In this document: positions 34,323 through 42,637 of the stretch, piece after piece
Layout of the letters: each line of letters starts with the position of its first letter
How positions within the stretch are numbered: the first letter of the stretch is position 1
Source: Polynucleobacter corsicus
Lineage (GTDB): Bacteria > Pseudomonadota > Gammaproteobacteria > Burkholderiales > Burkholderiaceae
NCBI RefSeq assembly: GCF_018688255.1
Contig: NZ_CP061314.1
Coordinates: forward strand, 1,302,001-1,366,000
Direction: 5' to 3'
Length of the DNA: 64,000 nt
Translations under genes and position numbers: made by a program
Notes under the pieces: model-generated
Told to the model about the DNA's origin: nothing
Databases searched by the model: none
The model's input: the letters and a program-made list of their open reading frames with translations, nothing else

Positions 34323-35859
34323 CCTTGACAGGCTCGATTAAAGAATCCAAGGCTTTAGCTGAAGACAACACTCCAGGTATACCAGCACCAGGATGGGTGC
34401 TTGCTCCCACCATATAAAGACCTTCAATATCTTCACTACGATTGTGAGGTCTAAACCAAGCGCTTTGAGTGAGGAGTGGCTCCAATCCAAATGCCGCACC
34501 CTTAAATGACAAAAGCCTGTCTTTGAAATCCTCTGGAGTCATCACAAAGGACTCCACTAGATTTTCTTCTAAGCCAGGTAAAACTGTCTCTTCCAACATT
34601 GTTGCAATGGCCTGCCTATAGGGCTCGGCCTCTTTTTTCCAATTAGTGCCGCTATCCAAATGGGGTACTGGGGATAGAATATAAAATGTGTCACAGCCTT
34701 CTGGCGCCAAGCTAGTGTCAGTAGCAGTCGGGCGATGCAGGTAAAGACTAAAATCTTTTGCTAGGTGATGACGTTTAAAAATATCCTCTAGCAATTCTTT
34801 ATAGCGCTTGCCAAGCAACATCATGTGATGCGGAATTTGTGGATACTGTTTCTTGGTTCCAAAATACCAAACAAATAAACTCATGGAATACTTTCCATTG
34901 TTTATTTTTCTATCTGTCCAAATTTTTCTGTGTTGTGGCTCGATGAGATTTTTATAAGTCCACGCAGTATCTGCATTTGAAACTACCTTATCAGCATAAA
35001 TTACTTCGCCGCTTTCTAGGGTAACGCCAGTGACCTTGCGATCGATGATATTGATTTTCTTGACTGTGCTGTTATAGCGAATAGAGACACCAAGCCCCTC
35101 TAATAAGCCTACTAATCCCTTGATAATGGCGCCAGTGCCTCCCATCGCTGAATGCACACCCCATTTACTCTCCAGGGAGTTAATTAAGGCATATACAGCT
35201 GTAACGGAGAATGGATTGCCGCCAATCAGCAATGGATGAAAGCTCATAACCTCTCGGAGTTGAGGATCTTTCATATGCTTAGCCACCAAGCTGTAAAGAG
35301 TTTCCCATGCCCGCATTTTGATCAGACTGGGGAATGCCTTTGCAAGATCAGCTAGGTTATCAAAGGCGACATCGCCTAACTCTTCAAAGCCTAATTTATA
35401 ACGGTATTTGGCATCTTCCAAAAAGCGTAAATAACCCGGCAAATCCTTGGGATTAAATTTACTAACCTCCCGCTTCATTTGCTCTAAATCGCCGGTGTAA
35501 TTAAAGATCCGTCCGTCAGCAAATCGTATTTGATAGAAGGGGTCCATGGCGCGAAGATCAACATCATCAGCCATTTTTTTACCGCACATCTCCCACAACT
35601 CTTCTAATAGAAATGGTGCAGTAATAATGGTCGGGCCAGCATCAAAGGTAAAGCCATTCTTTTTATGAACGAATGCTCTACCGCCTGGACTCTCGAGTCG
35701 CTCTAATACTTGTACTTGATAGCCTTTTTTTGCCATGCGAATGGCAGAAGCTAGACCCCCAAATCCTGAGCCAATGACTAAAACACGCTCAGCATGATTG
35801 CCGTCATGAGGGTTTGTGATTTGCCCCGGAATCTTAAATAGATCGACCTTTTGGTCCAT
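34300..35859 (-). CDS. crtI: Phytoene desaturase CrtI
   Basis: FAD-dependent desaturase converting phytoene to neurosporene/lycopene. The FAD motif VLVIGSGFGGLASAIRMA (about residues 27-44) and the typical second segment FTFDAGPTIITAPFLLEELW are present, with the C-terminal VGASTHPGAGIPGVLSSAK. About 519 residues from ATG 35859, where AAAGGAA lies 5 bases upstream. It comes after pufC across a GC-rich hairpin (35880-35910). The number of desaturation steps cannot be read from sequence; with CrtA, CrtC, CrtD and CrtF the product is expected to be spheroidene-type. Confidence 0.95.
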   Translation of the reverse strand: MDQKVDLFKIPGQITNPHDGNHAERVLVIGSGFGGLASAIRMAKKGYQVQVLERLESPGGRAFVHKKNGFTFDAGPTIITAPFLLEELWEMCGKKMADDVDLRAMDPFYQIRFADGRIFNYTGDLEQMKREVSKFNPKDLPGYLRFLEDAKYRYKLGFEELGDVAFDNLADLAKAFPSLIKMRAWETLYSLVAKHMKDPQLREVMSFHPLLIGGNPFSVTAVYALINSLESKWGVHSAMGGTGAIIKGLVGLLEGLGVSIRYNSTVKKINIIDRKVTGVTLESGEVIYADKVVSNADTAWTYKNLIEPQHRKIWTDRKINNGKYSMSLFVWYFGTKKQYPQIPHHMMLLGKRYKELLEDIFKRHHLAKDFSLYLHRPTATDTSLAPEGCDTFYILSPVPHLDSGTNWKKEAEPYRQAIATMLEETVLPGLEENLVESFVMTPEDFKDRLLSFKGAAFGLEPLLTQSAWFRPHNRSEDIEGLYMVGASTHPGAGIPGVLSSAKALDSLIEPVKVAGSRAR

Positions 35860-35879
35860 CACACTTCCTTTAGTGAAAT

Positions 35880-35910
35880 CCCCCTCTTACTCACGATGAC
35901 CAAGAGGGGG
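35880..35910. terminator. GC-rich hairpin between pufC and crtI
   Basis: A 9-bp perfect inverted repeat (CCCCCTCTT / AAGAGGGGG) with a 13-base loop in the 60-base gap after pufC. No long T-run follows on either strand, so it is more likely a stability or attenuation element of the puf mRNA than a complete terminator, letting part of transcription reach crtIB. Confidence 0.5.
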
Positions 35911-35919
35911 TTTACTACA

Positions 35920-36963
35920 TCAATTCTTAGAACTATGAATACTATCGGCCGGTTTAGTTTTGGCAGGAACAAGATATGGATAATCTTTGACCATGCTTTG
36001 TCCTAAAAGAGGCTTATTGACACCCTGATGGCAAGTGGCGCAATTGGCTTTGGCTACATCACCATCTGGTCCCTTGCGGTTATCAGGGAAAGTAGATGCT
36101 AATGAATCTATATAGTTGGTATTTACATCTTTCAACATCTGAATACCATGCCAAGCTTGTACACGTTGCGGCGTACTCTGCTCCCAGCTGCTAAAGGCAC
36201 GACTGTTATGGCAGTACGTACAATTGACCCCAAGAGAGTTCGCCATATGCGACATCACGCCATACACACTCTCGGTACTTTGTAGAGTTGCTTTATGTCC
36301 ATTAGGCAATGCATCACCCCCAATAACACGCGCTGCACCGGCACCGGCCACGAAGTAGCTTCCAAAGGTGTTATTAGGTAAGGAGGCATAGGCACTACCT
36401 GCCGTTGGATCATTTTGACCATTCTTATTACCCAGCATATTACCGCCACGTTTTTCGACTGTATTGAACCAAACATTTTGCGGGATGTTATTACCACGGT
36501 GACAGGTATAGCAAGTTACACCTGTAGTTTTCACGTGATTATTCCAAGTGCCATTGATCTCTTGATTCATCAAGATCATTTTTCTAGCAACGGTCTTGGT
36601 GTACATGGAGTCATCGGCAAAGTTTTGAACGTTATGACAGTAAGCACAACCTTCTTTTGGAGCAACCCAAGCTGTCATAGACACCATGAAAGCACTGAAC
36701 TGAGCAGCACTTAAGTTATTGAGCACCTTCACGTTCTGATAAACGGCCCCTGCCTTAGGTCCATCAGCCGATGCCGGAATACCCGCTGGCATTTCATTGA
36801 GCTTGGCCAGTTGAGCATCTGTTCTTGGATTATTAATCTCAGCCATACCAGTGCCTCGAAAGCCCATTTGCTTTGAGTCTATTGGCGGACGCTCACATGC
36901 GGTCAGCATTAAGATGCCCAGAATTCCTAATACGACTGTTAATTTATGATGTAGGTTCTTCAT
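35920..36963 (-). CDS. pufC: Reaction-centre tetraheme cytochrome c subunit PufC
   Basis: Membrane-anchored cytochrome that re-reduces the special pair. From the ATG at 36963 (GGGGAG ribosome site) it has 347 residues. It starts with a lipoprotein signal peptide ending LTAC, so Cys23 is the likely lipid anchor. Four heme c motifs are present: CAYCH (residues 106-110), CYTCH (151-155), CTYCH (248-252) and CATCH (308-312). The longer frame upstream is rejected because it overlaps pufM out of phase. It overlaps the pufM stop (ATGA). A tetraheme PufC is typical of Betaproteobacteria such as Rubrivivax and absent from Rhodobacter sphaeroides. Confidence 0.95.
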   Translation of the reverse strand: MKNLHHKLTVVLGILGILMLTACERPPIDSKQMGFRGTGMAEINNPRTDAQLAKLNEMPAGIPASADGPKAGAVYQNVKVLNNLSAAQFSAFMVSMTAWVAPKEGCAYCHNVQNFADDSMYTKTVARKMILMNQEINGTWNNHVKTTGVTCYTCHRGNNIPQNVWFNTVEKRGGNMLGNKNGQNDPTAGSAYASLPNNTFGSYFVAGAGAARVIGGDALPNGHKATLQSTESVYGVMSHMANSLGVNCTYCHNSRAFSSWEQSTPQRVQAWHGIQMLKDVNTNYIDSLASTFPDNRKGPDGDVAKANCATCHQGVNKPLLGQSMVKDYPYLVPAKTKPADSIHSSKN

Positions 36964-37958
36964 TTTTTCTCCCCTATAGCAATTGGAGCAACGGGCGCTG
37001 TAAGGGCAGGATCTGCCACTGTTCCATATATTGCTGGATAAGCGGGTGCAATGTTGTGCTTCACACCCCATAAATACCAGTTATCAACCACTGTTCCAGT
37101 CAACAAGATACCGATACCACCTGTCAGTGGCGTTAGTATTGCAAACCACCAGGCCCAACGGTGAATAGATTCCATGGTTGCATTGAAACCCATGGTCCAT
37201 CTCCAAAACAGTGCGGCCCGCTCTGAAGCTGTACCACGATCAACAATTTGTTCGATTTCTCGCTCTCCACCAAAACGGCTCACCGCCAGAATGGTTGCAC
37301 CGTGCATTGCGAATAAAAGAACTGATCCATATAAGAAAACAATCGAGAGCATATGGAAGGGGTTGTAAAACAAATTGCCGTAACGAATCGAGAGAGCGGC
37401 CGTCCAGTCCAAGTGAGAAAAGATGCCAAATGGCACTCCTTCACTCCAGCTACCCATTAATACAGGTCGAATCAGACCGAGCACTAAAAATAACCAGATT
37501 GCAGAAGCAAATGCCCAAGGTACATGGTTACCCATGCCAAGTGCTTGTGCGCGGCGGAAGGTTCTGAACCACCACAACATAATGGAGATTGTAGAAAAGA
37601 GACCCACAATCAGCCACCAGCCTCCTTCATTTAGAGGGGGAAAGCTAAGGCCATACTTTGGTGAGGGGGCATCCAGAGAAAGCCAGAACAGTTTTCTGAC
37701 AAACTGCAGTGGATTCCACCCTACTTGTGCCCACATATTCATACCAATGATGAAAAATGCCGTCATGCCGAACATGAGTGACGCGACACCAAGCCGTCCC
37801 AGATAAACTGGTCCGATTTGAGCATTGCCTAGACGACCCAGTAAATGGCTAATCCCGATTGAGCGAGTTCGCTCACGCATATCGTATGCGTTAATGGGCA
37901 CGCCGTGACTAGCAGGTCCAGTTACTTGAGTTTGAGTAAATAAGTTTTGATATTCCAT
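36960..37958 (-). CDS. pufM: Reaction centre subunit M
   Basis: The M polypeptide of the type II reaction centre, five transmembrane helices, 332 residues. His ligands of bacteriochlorophyll and non-heme iron are in helices D and E: FYNPFHMLSIVFLYGSVLLFAMHGAT (quoted as FYNPFHML and FAMHGATI) and the later SIHRWAWWFAI. GEREIEQI supplies the Glu iron ligand region. The family start EYQNLFTQTQVTGP is present. It follows pufL with a 32-base gap. Confidence 0.97.
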   Translation of the reverse strand: MEYQNLFTQTQVTGPASHGVPINAYDMRERTRSIGISHLLGRLGNAQIGPVYLGRLGVASLMFGMTAFFIIGMNMWAQVGWNPLQFVRKLFWLSLDAPSPKYGLSFPPLNEGGWWLIVGLFSTISIMLWWFRTFRRAQALGMGNHVPWAFASAIWLFLVLGLIRPVLMGSWSEGVPFGIFSHLDWTAALSIRYGNLFYNPFHMLSIVFLYGSVLLFAMHGATILAVSRFGGEREIEQIVDRGTASERAALFWRWTMGFNATMESIHRWAWWFAILTPLTGGIGILLTGTVVDNWYLWGVKHNIAPAYPAIYGTVADPALTAPVAPIAIGEKK

Positions 37959-37990
37959 AATGCTCTCCGCATATTTAATTCAGCTGAAAA

Positions 37991-38815
37991 CTACCCCCAG
38001 ATAGGCAAATTCAACCACCACGTCCACCACTCAGGCCATCCTTTTGTCCAGAAAGGCCCGCTGATCACGATACAAACTGCACTCCAAAAGACAGCTGCTA
38101 ATGCCAGGAATAAACCGAGACGGTGAATTCCCAAGGTTCCTACTGAATAACCAATAATGTCCCTGAAGAAAGTATCTTCATGCTCTGGAGTTCTGACAGT
38201 CTGACCAGCGGCAGGATTGGTAGAAGACAGAACTAAAGCACCATGCAGGGCAAGCGCCAAGGTTGTAGTGAAGAATAAGGTCACCGCAATCATATGAGCC
38301 GGGTTGTAATGAAAGTGTAGGTATTGATAACCTGTATTGGATACCCAATCTAGGTGACTCAATATTCCATACGGGAATCCATGTCCCCATGCACCCATCA
38401 GTACTGGACGAATTACCACTAAGCTAAAGTACGCAAAAATTGCCATGCTAAATGCCAGCGGGACATGAAGACCCATACCCAGCTTTCTGGAGATCTCTAC
38501 CTCGCGCAAGGCCCATGATCCGAATGCGCCTAAGGCACAAATCGTAATGATCTGCCAAAGTCCACCCTCCATCATGGGGGCTGGCCCGAGACCATACTTC
38601 AGATCGGGCGGAGCAATATTGATTTGCCAGGGATTAAAAACTCCAACCTGAGAGGTTCCCCAAAAAATCATTGCAGTCCCGAGAAACGTAAAGAAGACTG
38701 TAGTGACACCAAAAAATCCCACGTAAAACGGGCCTACCCAGAAATCAAATAGATCTCCACCGATAAGTGTCCCGCCGCGTACGCGGTATTTCTTTTCAAA
38801 GTTGAGCATGGCCAT
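37991..38815 (-). CDS. pufL: Reaction centre subunit L
   Basis: The L polypeptide of the type II reaction centre, 274 residues, five transmembrane helices. N-terminal FEKKYRVRGGTLIGGDLFDFW is the family signature (here FEKKYRVRGG then GGDLFDFWVGP). Ligand regions GHGFPYGILSHLDWVSNTG, HYNPAHMIAVTLF and ALALHGALVLS are intact. An AAGGAG ribosome site lies 7 bases before the ATG. It is separated from pufA by 98 bases with two hairpins, as in other puf operons. Confidence 0.97.
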   Translation of the reverse strand: MAMLNFEKKYRVRGGTLIGGDLFDFWVGPFYVGFFGVTTVFFTFLGTAMIFWGTSQVGVFNPWQINIAPPDLKYGLGPAPMMEGGLWQIITICALGAFGSWALREVEISRKLGMGLHVPLAFSMAIFAYFSLVVIRPVLMGAWGHGFPYGILSHLDWVSNTGYQYLHFHYNPAHMIAVTLFFTTTLALALHGALVLSSTNPAAGQTVRTPEHEDTFFRDIIGYSVGTLGIHRLGLFLALAAVFWSAVCIVISGPFWTKGWPEWWTWWLNLPIWG

Positions 38816-38831
38816 TTTGCGCTCCTTGCAC

Positions 38832-38849
38832 TATGAGATTTTTCTCATA
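38832..38849. other. Second small hairpin of the pufA-pufL intercistronic region
   Basis: A 7-bp perfect inverted repeat TATGAGA / TCTCATA with a 4-base loop, just before the pufL ribosome binding site. In puf mRNAs, intercistronic hairpins block 3'-to-5' decay of the LH1 segment. This one sits downstream of the larger hairpin. Confidence 0.5.
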
Positions 38850-38863
38850 ATTAATTAATATTG

Positions 38864-38899
38864 CGTAGACGAATCACTATCTCTAGAAATTCGTCTACG
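38864..38899. other. Large intercistronic hairpin between pufA and pufL
   Basis: An 11-bp perfect inverted repeat (CGTAGACGAAT / ATTCGTCTACG) with a 14-base loop, 15 bases after the pufA stop. Such hairpins stabilise the pufBA segment relative to pufLM and explain the surplus of LH1 over reaction centre; that function is inferred from Rhodobacter. Confidence 0.65.
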
Positions 38900-38913
38900 G
38901 TTTGTACATCTAC

Positions 38914-39090
38914 TTACTTCTTCGCTGCAGAGATTGCTGCTTTGTACTGCTCTTGACTCATGCCATCCAACCATTTGTATTGAACAGTGCTCAATAAAAT
39001 GAGATGAATCATCGCTGCCAAAGCAAAGAGAAAAACTCCCTGGGCAACCATTGCACGTAGTGGGTCGTATAACTTCCAAATTCTCCACAT
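38914..39090 (-). CDS. pufA: Light-harvesting 1 alpha polypeptide PufA
   Basis: A 58-residue LH1 alpha peptide: N-terminal MWRIWKLYDPLRAM, one transmembrane helix (about residues 14-37) with the bacteriochlorophyll ligand His29 in AAMIHLILLST, and a short polar tail. AGGAG lies 7 bases before the ATG and overlaps the stop codon of the preceding 73-residue ORF, so translation is coupled. The order pufB, orf73, pufA is unusual; elsewhere pufB and pufA are adjacent. Confidence 0.95.
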   Translation of the reverse strand: MWRIWKLYDPLRAMVAQGVFLFALAAMIHLILLSTVQYKWLDGMSQEQYKAAISAAKK

Positions 39091-39100
39091 AATATTTCTC

Positions 39101-39322
39101 CTAATTTAAGTAAGACATAAAGCCGTAAACACCTGACTCCACTGATTTGAAGAAAGATCCTCCATCAGATCCAGAAAATAACCACGCCTTCTGGGAGGCA
39201 GGCAATACAACCAAAAAGAGAGCTGCCATAAAGATCACTACATAGCTAATTACAAAAATGATCTTGAACGACACCGTGTCGGGTAGATGATTCTTATTGA
39301 TTAAATCCGTATTGGTCTTCAT
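39101..39322 (-). CDS. Small membrane protein between pufB and pufA (orf73)
   Basis: A 73-residue protein with a polar N-terminus (about 18 residues), one strong transmembrane helix (about residues 19-41, FKIIFVISYVVIFMAALFLVVLP) and a Gly/Ser/aromatic-rich tail of about 32 residues. ATG 39322 has a perfect AAGGAG 8 bases upstream; the stop overlaps the pufA ribosome site. It has no His in the helix, so it is not an LH1-type peptide. Length and one-helix topology recall PufQ, but PufQ lies upstream of pufB in Rhodobacter and sequence similarity is weak by eye. It could be an assembly factor or an extra LH1/reaction-centre subunit; I cannot assign a family. Confidence 0.75.
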   Translation of the reverse strand: MKTNTDLINKNHLPDTVSFKIIFVISYVVIFMAALFLVVLPASQKAWLFSGSDGGSFFKSVESGVYGFMSYLN

Positions 39323-39372
39323 ATAAAACACTCCTTTTAGTTGAATCTATTTACTATGTACTTACTGCTGCA

Positions 39373-39519
39373 TCAAAAGAACCATGGACGCCATGCCCAT
39401 ACAAGTATGTGCGCGACGACAGCGATGGCAGTAAATCCAAGTAGACCTTGCACATAAAATGCATGGAATTCTTGAGCTTCTGCATCGGTAAGCCCAGATA
39501 TAGATCTGTTTTCACTCAT
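39373..39519 (-). CDS. pufB: Light-harvesting 1 beta polypeptide PufB
   Basis: A 48-residue LH1 beta peptide. It has the hallmark TDAEAQEFHAFYVQG with His19, a transmembrane helix and the bacteriochlorophyll ligand His37 in AIAVVAHILVWAWRPW. AAGGAG lies 8 bases before the ATG. First gene of the puf run; a PpsR-type palindrome lies 49 bases upstream, and bchZ ends 123 bases upstream, so puf may also be read from the bchCXYZ transcript. Confidence 0.96.
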   Translation of the reverse strand: MSENRSISGLTDAEAQEFHAFYVQGLLGFTAIAVVAHILVWAWRPWFF

Positions 39520-39567
39520 GATGACTACTCCTTGAGACTGACCTTACGGTCTTTTCTACATCACCCC

Positions 39568-39585
39568 TGTAGATTTGGGGATACA
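39568..39585. promoter_or_regulatory. PpsR/CrtJ-type operator upstream of pufB
   Basis: Exact TGT-N12-ACA match (TGTAGATTTGGGGATACA) 49 bases before the pufB ATG, between bchZ and pufB. It suggests that puf has its own oxygen/light-controlled promoter as well as read-through from bchCXYZ. Confidence 0.65.
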
Positions 39586-39642
39586 GCTTTACTACGCCAT
39601 ATACGTTGAGCCTTTTATTAAGGCAATTTCTTTTATCAAAAG

Positions 39643-41100
39643 TCATACTGTCTCTCCACTCAGGTGGGATAGCGTGGACTTTTGAACACAATCGACTGTC
39701 ACTCTTTTAATATTCTGTTTGCGTGCCTCAAACTCAGCCACATCACGAATTCTTTTGGCAGCTGAAATTTGCGTCAGCACAGGCTGATTGCTAATTAATT
39801 TGTTCATCAATGCTTGAGCCTCTTCTTCCCAGGGAATAGAAGCGATCTGGCCTTGTATTCTTGCCGGGGTTGGATCCACTTTGTCCATCTCTGTTCCCAA
39901 GGGAAGGATGTGAAAGAGCGCATCAAATAATGAGTTACACACTTCTTGAATGAGATAGACCGCTCCGGAATAACCCATAAAAGGAGTGCCGGTATGGCGA
40001 CGAATAATCGCGCCAGGAAAGGAGGCAGGAATATAGGAGAAGCGCGCATTAATTTCGCTTCCATACATCCGCTCGTTATAACTACCAAACATGACCAATG
40101 GTGTTTTCTTCTGCACCAGATCTTTTACTTCGACGTTATTCGTTTTATTACCTGGCAATCTAGAGACGGCAAAGTTACAAGGAAGACCCATCTCATCTTC
40201 CAAGAAATTACGCACACCACGGGTATAGGTTTCGTTAGCAACGATGGCAAAACTGGCTGTACCAAAGAAGTCTTGGGTTACAGAGCGCCATAAATCCCAT
40301 GCTGGCTTGAGCGTGGTGTGCTTTTCTTTTTCGATAAAGCCCTCCACATCGATCTCGCAGAGCTCACCCAGCTTACGCAGGAAGGCTGTAGTAGATTGCA
40401 TGCCAATTGGGGCCTGTAAATATGGGCGCTCGAGGGTCTCACACAGTAAGCGTCCATATTCGCGATACATGCAAATATTGACATCTGCATTGACCAACTT
40501 AGCCACATCGGCAAGATGAGAGCTCAATGGGAACACCATATTGACCTCTGCCCCTACACCCTCTACCAGACGTCGAATTTCTGCAAGGTCACTATATAAA
40601 TTGAAGCTGCCATAAGCTGGCCCAATAATATTGACTCTAGGCTTTTCGCCTTCTGCTCTGACGCGCTGTGGAATCTTTTTGAGACCGTACTCGGTCCATA
40701 ACCAATTCATGGCACGATTTGCGCACTGCCATTGATCTTCATCGATGGTTCTTGGCAAGAAACGCTTAATCCCAGTTCCCTCAGGAGTGACACCGCCGCC
40801 AATCATTTCAGCAATAGAGCCTGTAACGACTACTGCTGGTAAATTGGGGTCGAGCACCTTATGGGCCCGCTTCATAGATTCTTCAGTACCTTCTCTACCG
40901 AGCTGCTCTTCTGCTAATCCAGTGACTACAATCGGTAACTCATGAGGAGGTAATGCGTCGGTGTAATGCAATACTGAAGTAACCGGTAAATTTTCACAGC
41001 CGACGGGTCCATCAATCACTACCTGCAGCCCCTTGATGGCTGTAAAGACATACACAGCTCCCCAATAGCCGCCGGCGCGATCGTGATCAATGACTAGCAT
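39643..41100 (-). CDS. bchZ: Chlorophyllide a reductase subunit Z
   Basis: NifK-like subunit of chlorophyllide a reductase (BchXYZ), which reduces ring B to the bacteriochlorin. The 485 residues start MLVIDHDRAGGYWGAVYVFTA (family start, MLVIDHDRAGGYW), with Cys in DGPVGCENLPVTSVLHY as a cluster ligand. The C-terminus has TVDCVQKS. The ATG overlaps the bchY stop. The last bch gene before the puf operon. Confidence 0.96.
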   Translation of the reverse strand: MLVIDHDRAGGYWGAVYVFTAIKGLQVVIDGPVGCENLPVTSVLHYTDALPPHELPIVVTGLAEEQLGREGTEESMKRAHKVLDPNLPAVVVTGSIAEMIGGGVTPEGTGIKRFLPRTIDEDQWQCANRAMNWLWTEYGLKKIPQRVRAEGEKPRVNIIGPAYGSFNLYSDLAEIRRLVEGVGAEVNMVFPLSSHLADVAKLVNADVNICMYREYGRLLCETLERPYLQAPIGMQSTTAFLRKLGELCEIDVEGFIEKEKHTTLKPAWDLWRSVTQDFFGTASFAIVANETYTRGVRNFLEDEMGLPCNFAVSRLPGNKTNNVEVKDLVQKKTPLVMFGSYNERMYGSEINARFSYIPASFPGAIIRRHTGTPFMGYSGAVYLIQEVCNSLFDALFHILPLGTEMDKVDPTPARIQGQIASIPWEEEAQALMNKLISNQPVLTQISAAKRIRDVAEFEARKQNIKRVTVDCVQKSTLSHLSGETV

Positions 41101-42623
41101 TAGCCCATCTCCTCCGCTTTTTGCTTAGCGATTGCCTTTTCTAACTTGCGGCGAACTTCAGCTTTGAATTCAGGGCGATCTACCGGCATGTCTTCCCATA
41201 CACCAGTTGTATGCTCAGTACCGACGCCCTCAAAGAATTCAGTCATGTTATTGAATCGCTCTTTATTTGCTAGAGCAGCATTCACAACCTGAGCTAAGGA
41301 GCCTGCACCAGCAGCACCCATTAGCGGCCGTGCAGAAATTAAATTCGTAAAGTACAAGGATGGTATTGCCAATTCTTTTGCTTTTTGGACGACTGGCGTA
41401 GTACCAATCACTAAATCTGGAGAAAACTCCTTCATAGCGGCAAGATCTTGCTCAAGAGAGGCGCGATATTGCACATGGATGCCTCTAGATTCGAGCCAAT
41501 CTAAGTCCTTGCTGCTCCAGACTGTTTTTGGACAAGCTGTTCCAACGTAGCGAACATCTGCCCCACTCTCAACCAATAGTCTGGCAACTAGCAGCTCTGA
41601 ACCCTCGTAGCCGCTCACAGTGATTCGACCTTTAATAGGCTTAGCGCCTAGGGCTGCCTTGATCATCGGTAAAAACTTGGTTTTTGCATTACCAATTTTT
41701 TCAGCACTTACGTCACAAGCATTGCCTATCTCATCTAGCCAGTCAGCTGTACCGTCATAGCCGATGGGTGCAGACCCGACAATTTGTCTACCAGCAGTCT
41801 GAAACTCACGAATACTCGCTGTATAAAAAGGATGAATAGCAGCAACTACTTTGGAATCCATTGCCTGATACAGCTCACGCCATTCTCTGGTGGGAACAAC
41901 CGTTCCGACAGCTAAACCCATTGGCTCAAGCATCATCCCGATACTAATAGGATCTACTGGGAACATTTCTCCAAGCAAGGTAATGGTTGGCTTTTCAGAC
42001 ACACCATTACGAGGGGCTTGAACTGGGCCACTCTCAATTTCATTACGTGCATAACGCAACATTGCGCTAGCTAAAACATCTTTGGCTTCGGCATGGGTAG
42101 GAACTCCAAAGCCAGGAACATCGATGCCAATAATACGTACGCCATTGATTTCTTTTGGTAGCAATTGAAGCGGTACACCACTAGCAGTTGGTACACATAA
42201 ATTAATGATGACAATCGCATCATAGAGCTCAGGATTAGCTTCTTTGTACACGGCATCACGGATATCTTCGAATAACTTACCGGTTACCAAAGATTCAGAA
42301 TTAAATGGTACGTAACCTACGCTGCGACGTGCGCCATAAAAATGCGAGGTAAAAGTTAATCCATAAACACAGCACGCAGAGCCCGACAGAATGGTGGATG
42401 TGCGACGCATTCTTAAGCCAACTCGCAATGACCCAAAGGCAGGACACATACTCTGCGGTTGATCATGCGGCCCTTTTGGGTAATCTTGAGCATATTGGCC
42501 CAGAATCTCACTCTTACTAGCGGTTTTTGCTGCAGCTAGCAATCCCTCTGCACCAGAGTGACAAGAAATCCCTGATACATCAGCAGATGCATTTTGAATT
42601 GGGATTACTTTGGATGATTTCAT
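41100..42623 (-). CDS. bchY: Chlorophyllide a reductase subunit Y
   Basis: NifD-like partner of BchZ, 507 residues. Cysteines holding the shared [4Fe-4S] cluster lie in MCPAFGSLRVGLRMRRT, ILSGSACCVYGLTFTSHF and IINLCVPTASGVPL. It sits between bchX (14-base gap) and bchZ (overlap). Order bchC-X-Y-Z is the standard one. Confidence 0.96.
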   Translation of the reverse strand: MKSSKVIPIQNASADVSGISCHSGAEGLLAAAKTASKSEILGQYAQDYPKGPHDQPQSMCPAFGSLRVGLRMRRTSTILSGSACCVYGLTFTSHFYGARRSVGYVPFNSESLVTGKLFEDIRDAVYKEANPELYDAIVIINLCVPTASGVPLQLLPKEINGVRIIGIDVPGFGVPTHAEAKDVLASAMLRYARNEIESGPVQAPRNGVSEKPTITLLGEMFPVDPISIGMMLEPMGLAVGTVVPTREWRELYQAMDSKVVAAIHPFYTASIREFQTAGRQIVGSAPIGYDGTADWLDEIGNACDVSAEKIGNAKTKFLPMIKAALGAKPIKGRITVSGYEGSELLVARLLVESGADVRYVGTACPKTVWSSKDLDWLESRGIHVQYRASLEQDLAAMKEFSPDLVIGTTPVVQKAKELAIPSLYFTNLISARPLMGAAGAGSLAQVVNAALANKERFNNMTEFFEGVGTEHTTGVWEDMPVDRPEFKAEVRRKLEKAIAKQKAEEMG

Positions 42624-42637
42624 GTGGCTCTCAGTCT

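Noticed and set aside
36964..37071. 36-residue N-terminal extension of PufC
   Set aside because: Out-of-frame reading of the pufM end. The internal ATG gives a clean lipoprotein signal with a GGGGAG ribosome site.
38855..39088. 77-residue minus-strand frame over pufA
   Set aside because: It is a shifted frame of pufA. The pufA frame (38914-39090) has the LH1 alpha sequence and a good ribosome site.
39540..39560. GACC-TTAC-GGTC mini hairpin before pufB as a terminator of bchZ
   Set aside because: Only a 4-bp stem, on the wrong side for the minus-strand transcript to end with a T-run. Too weak.
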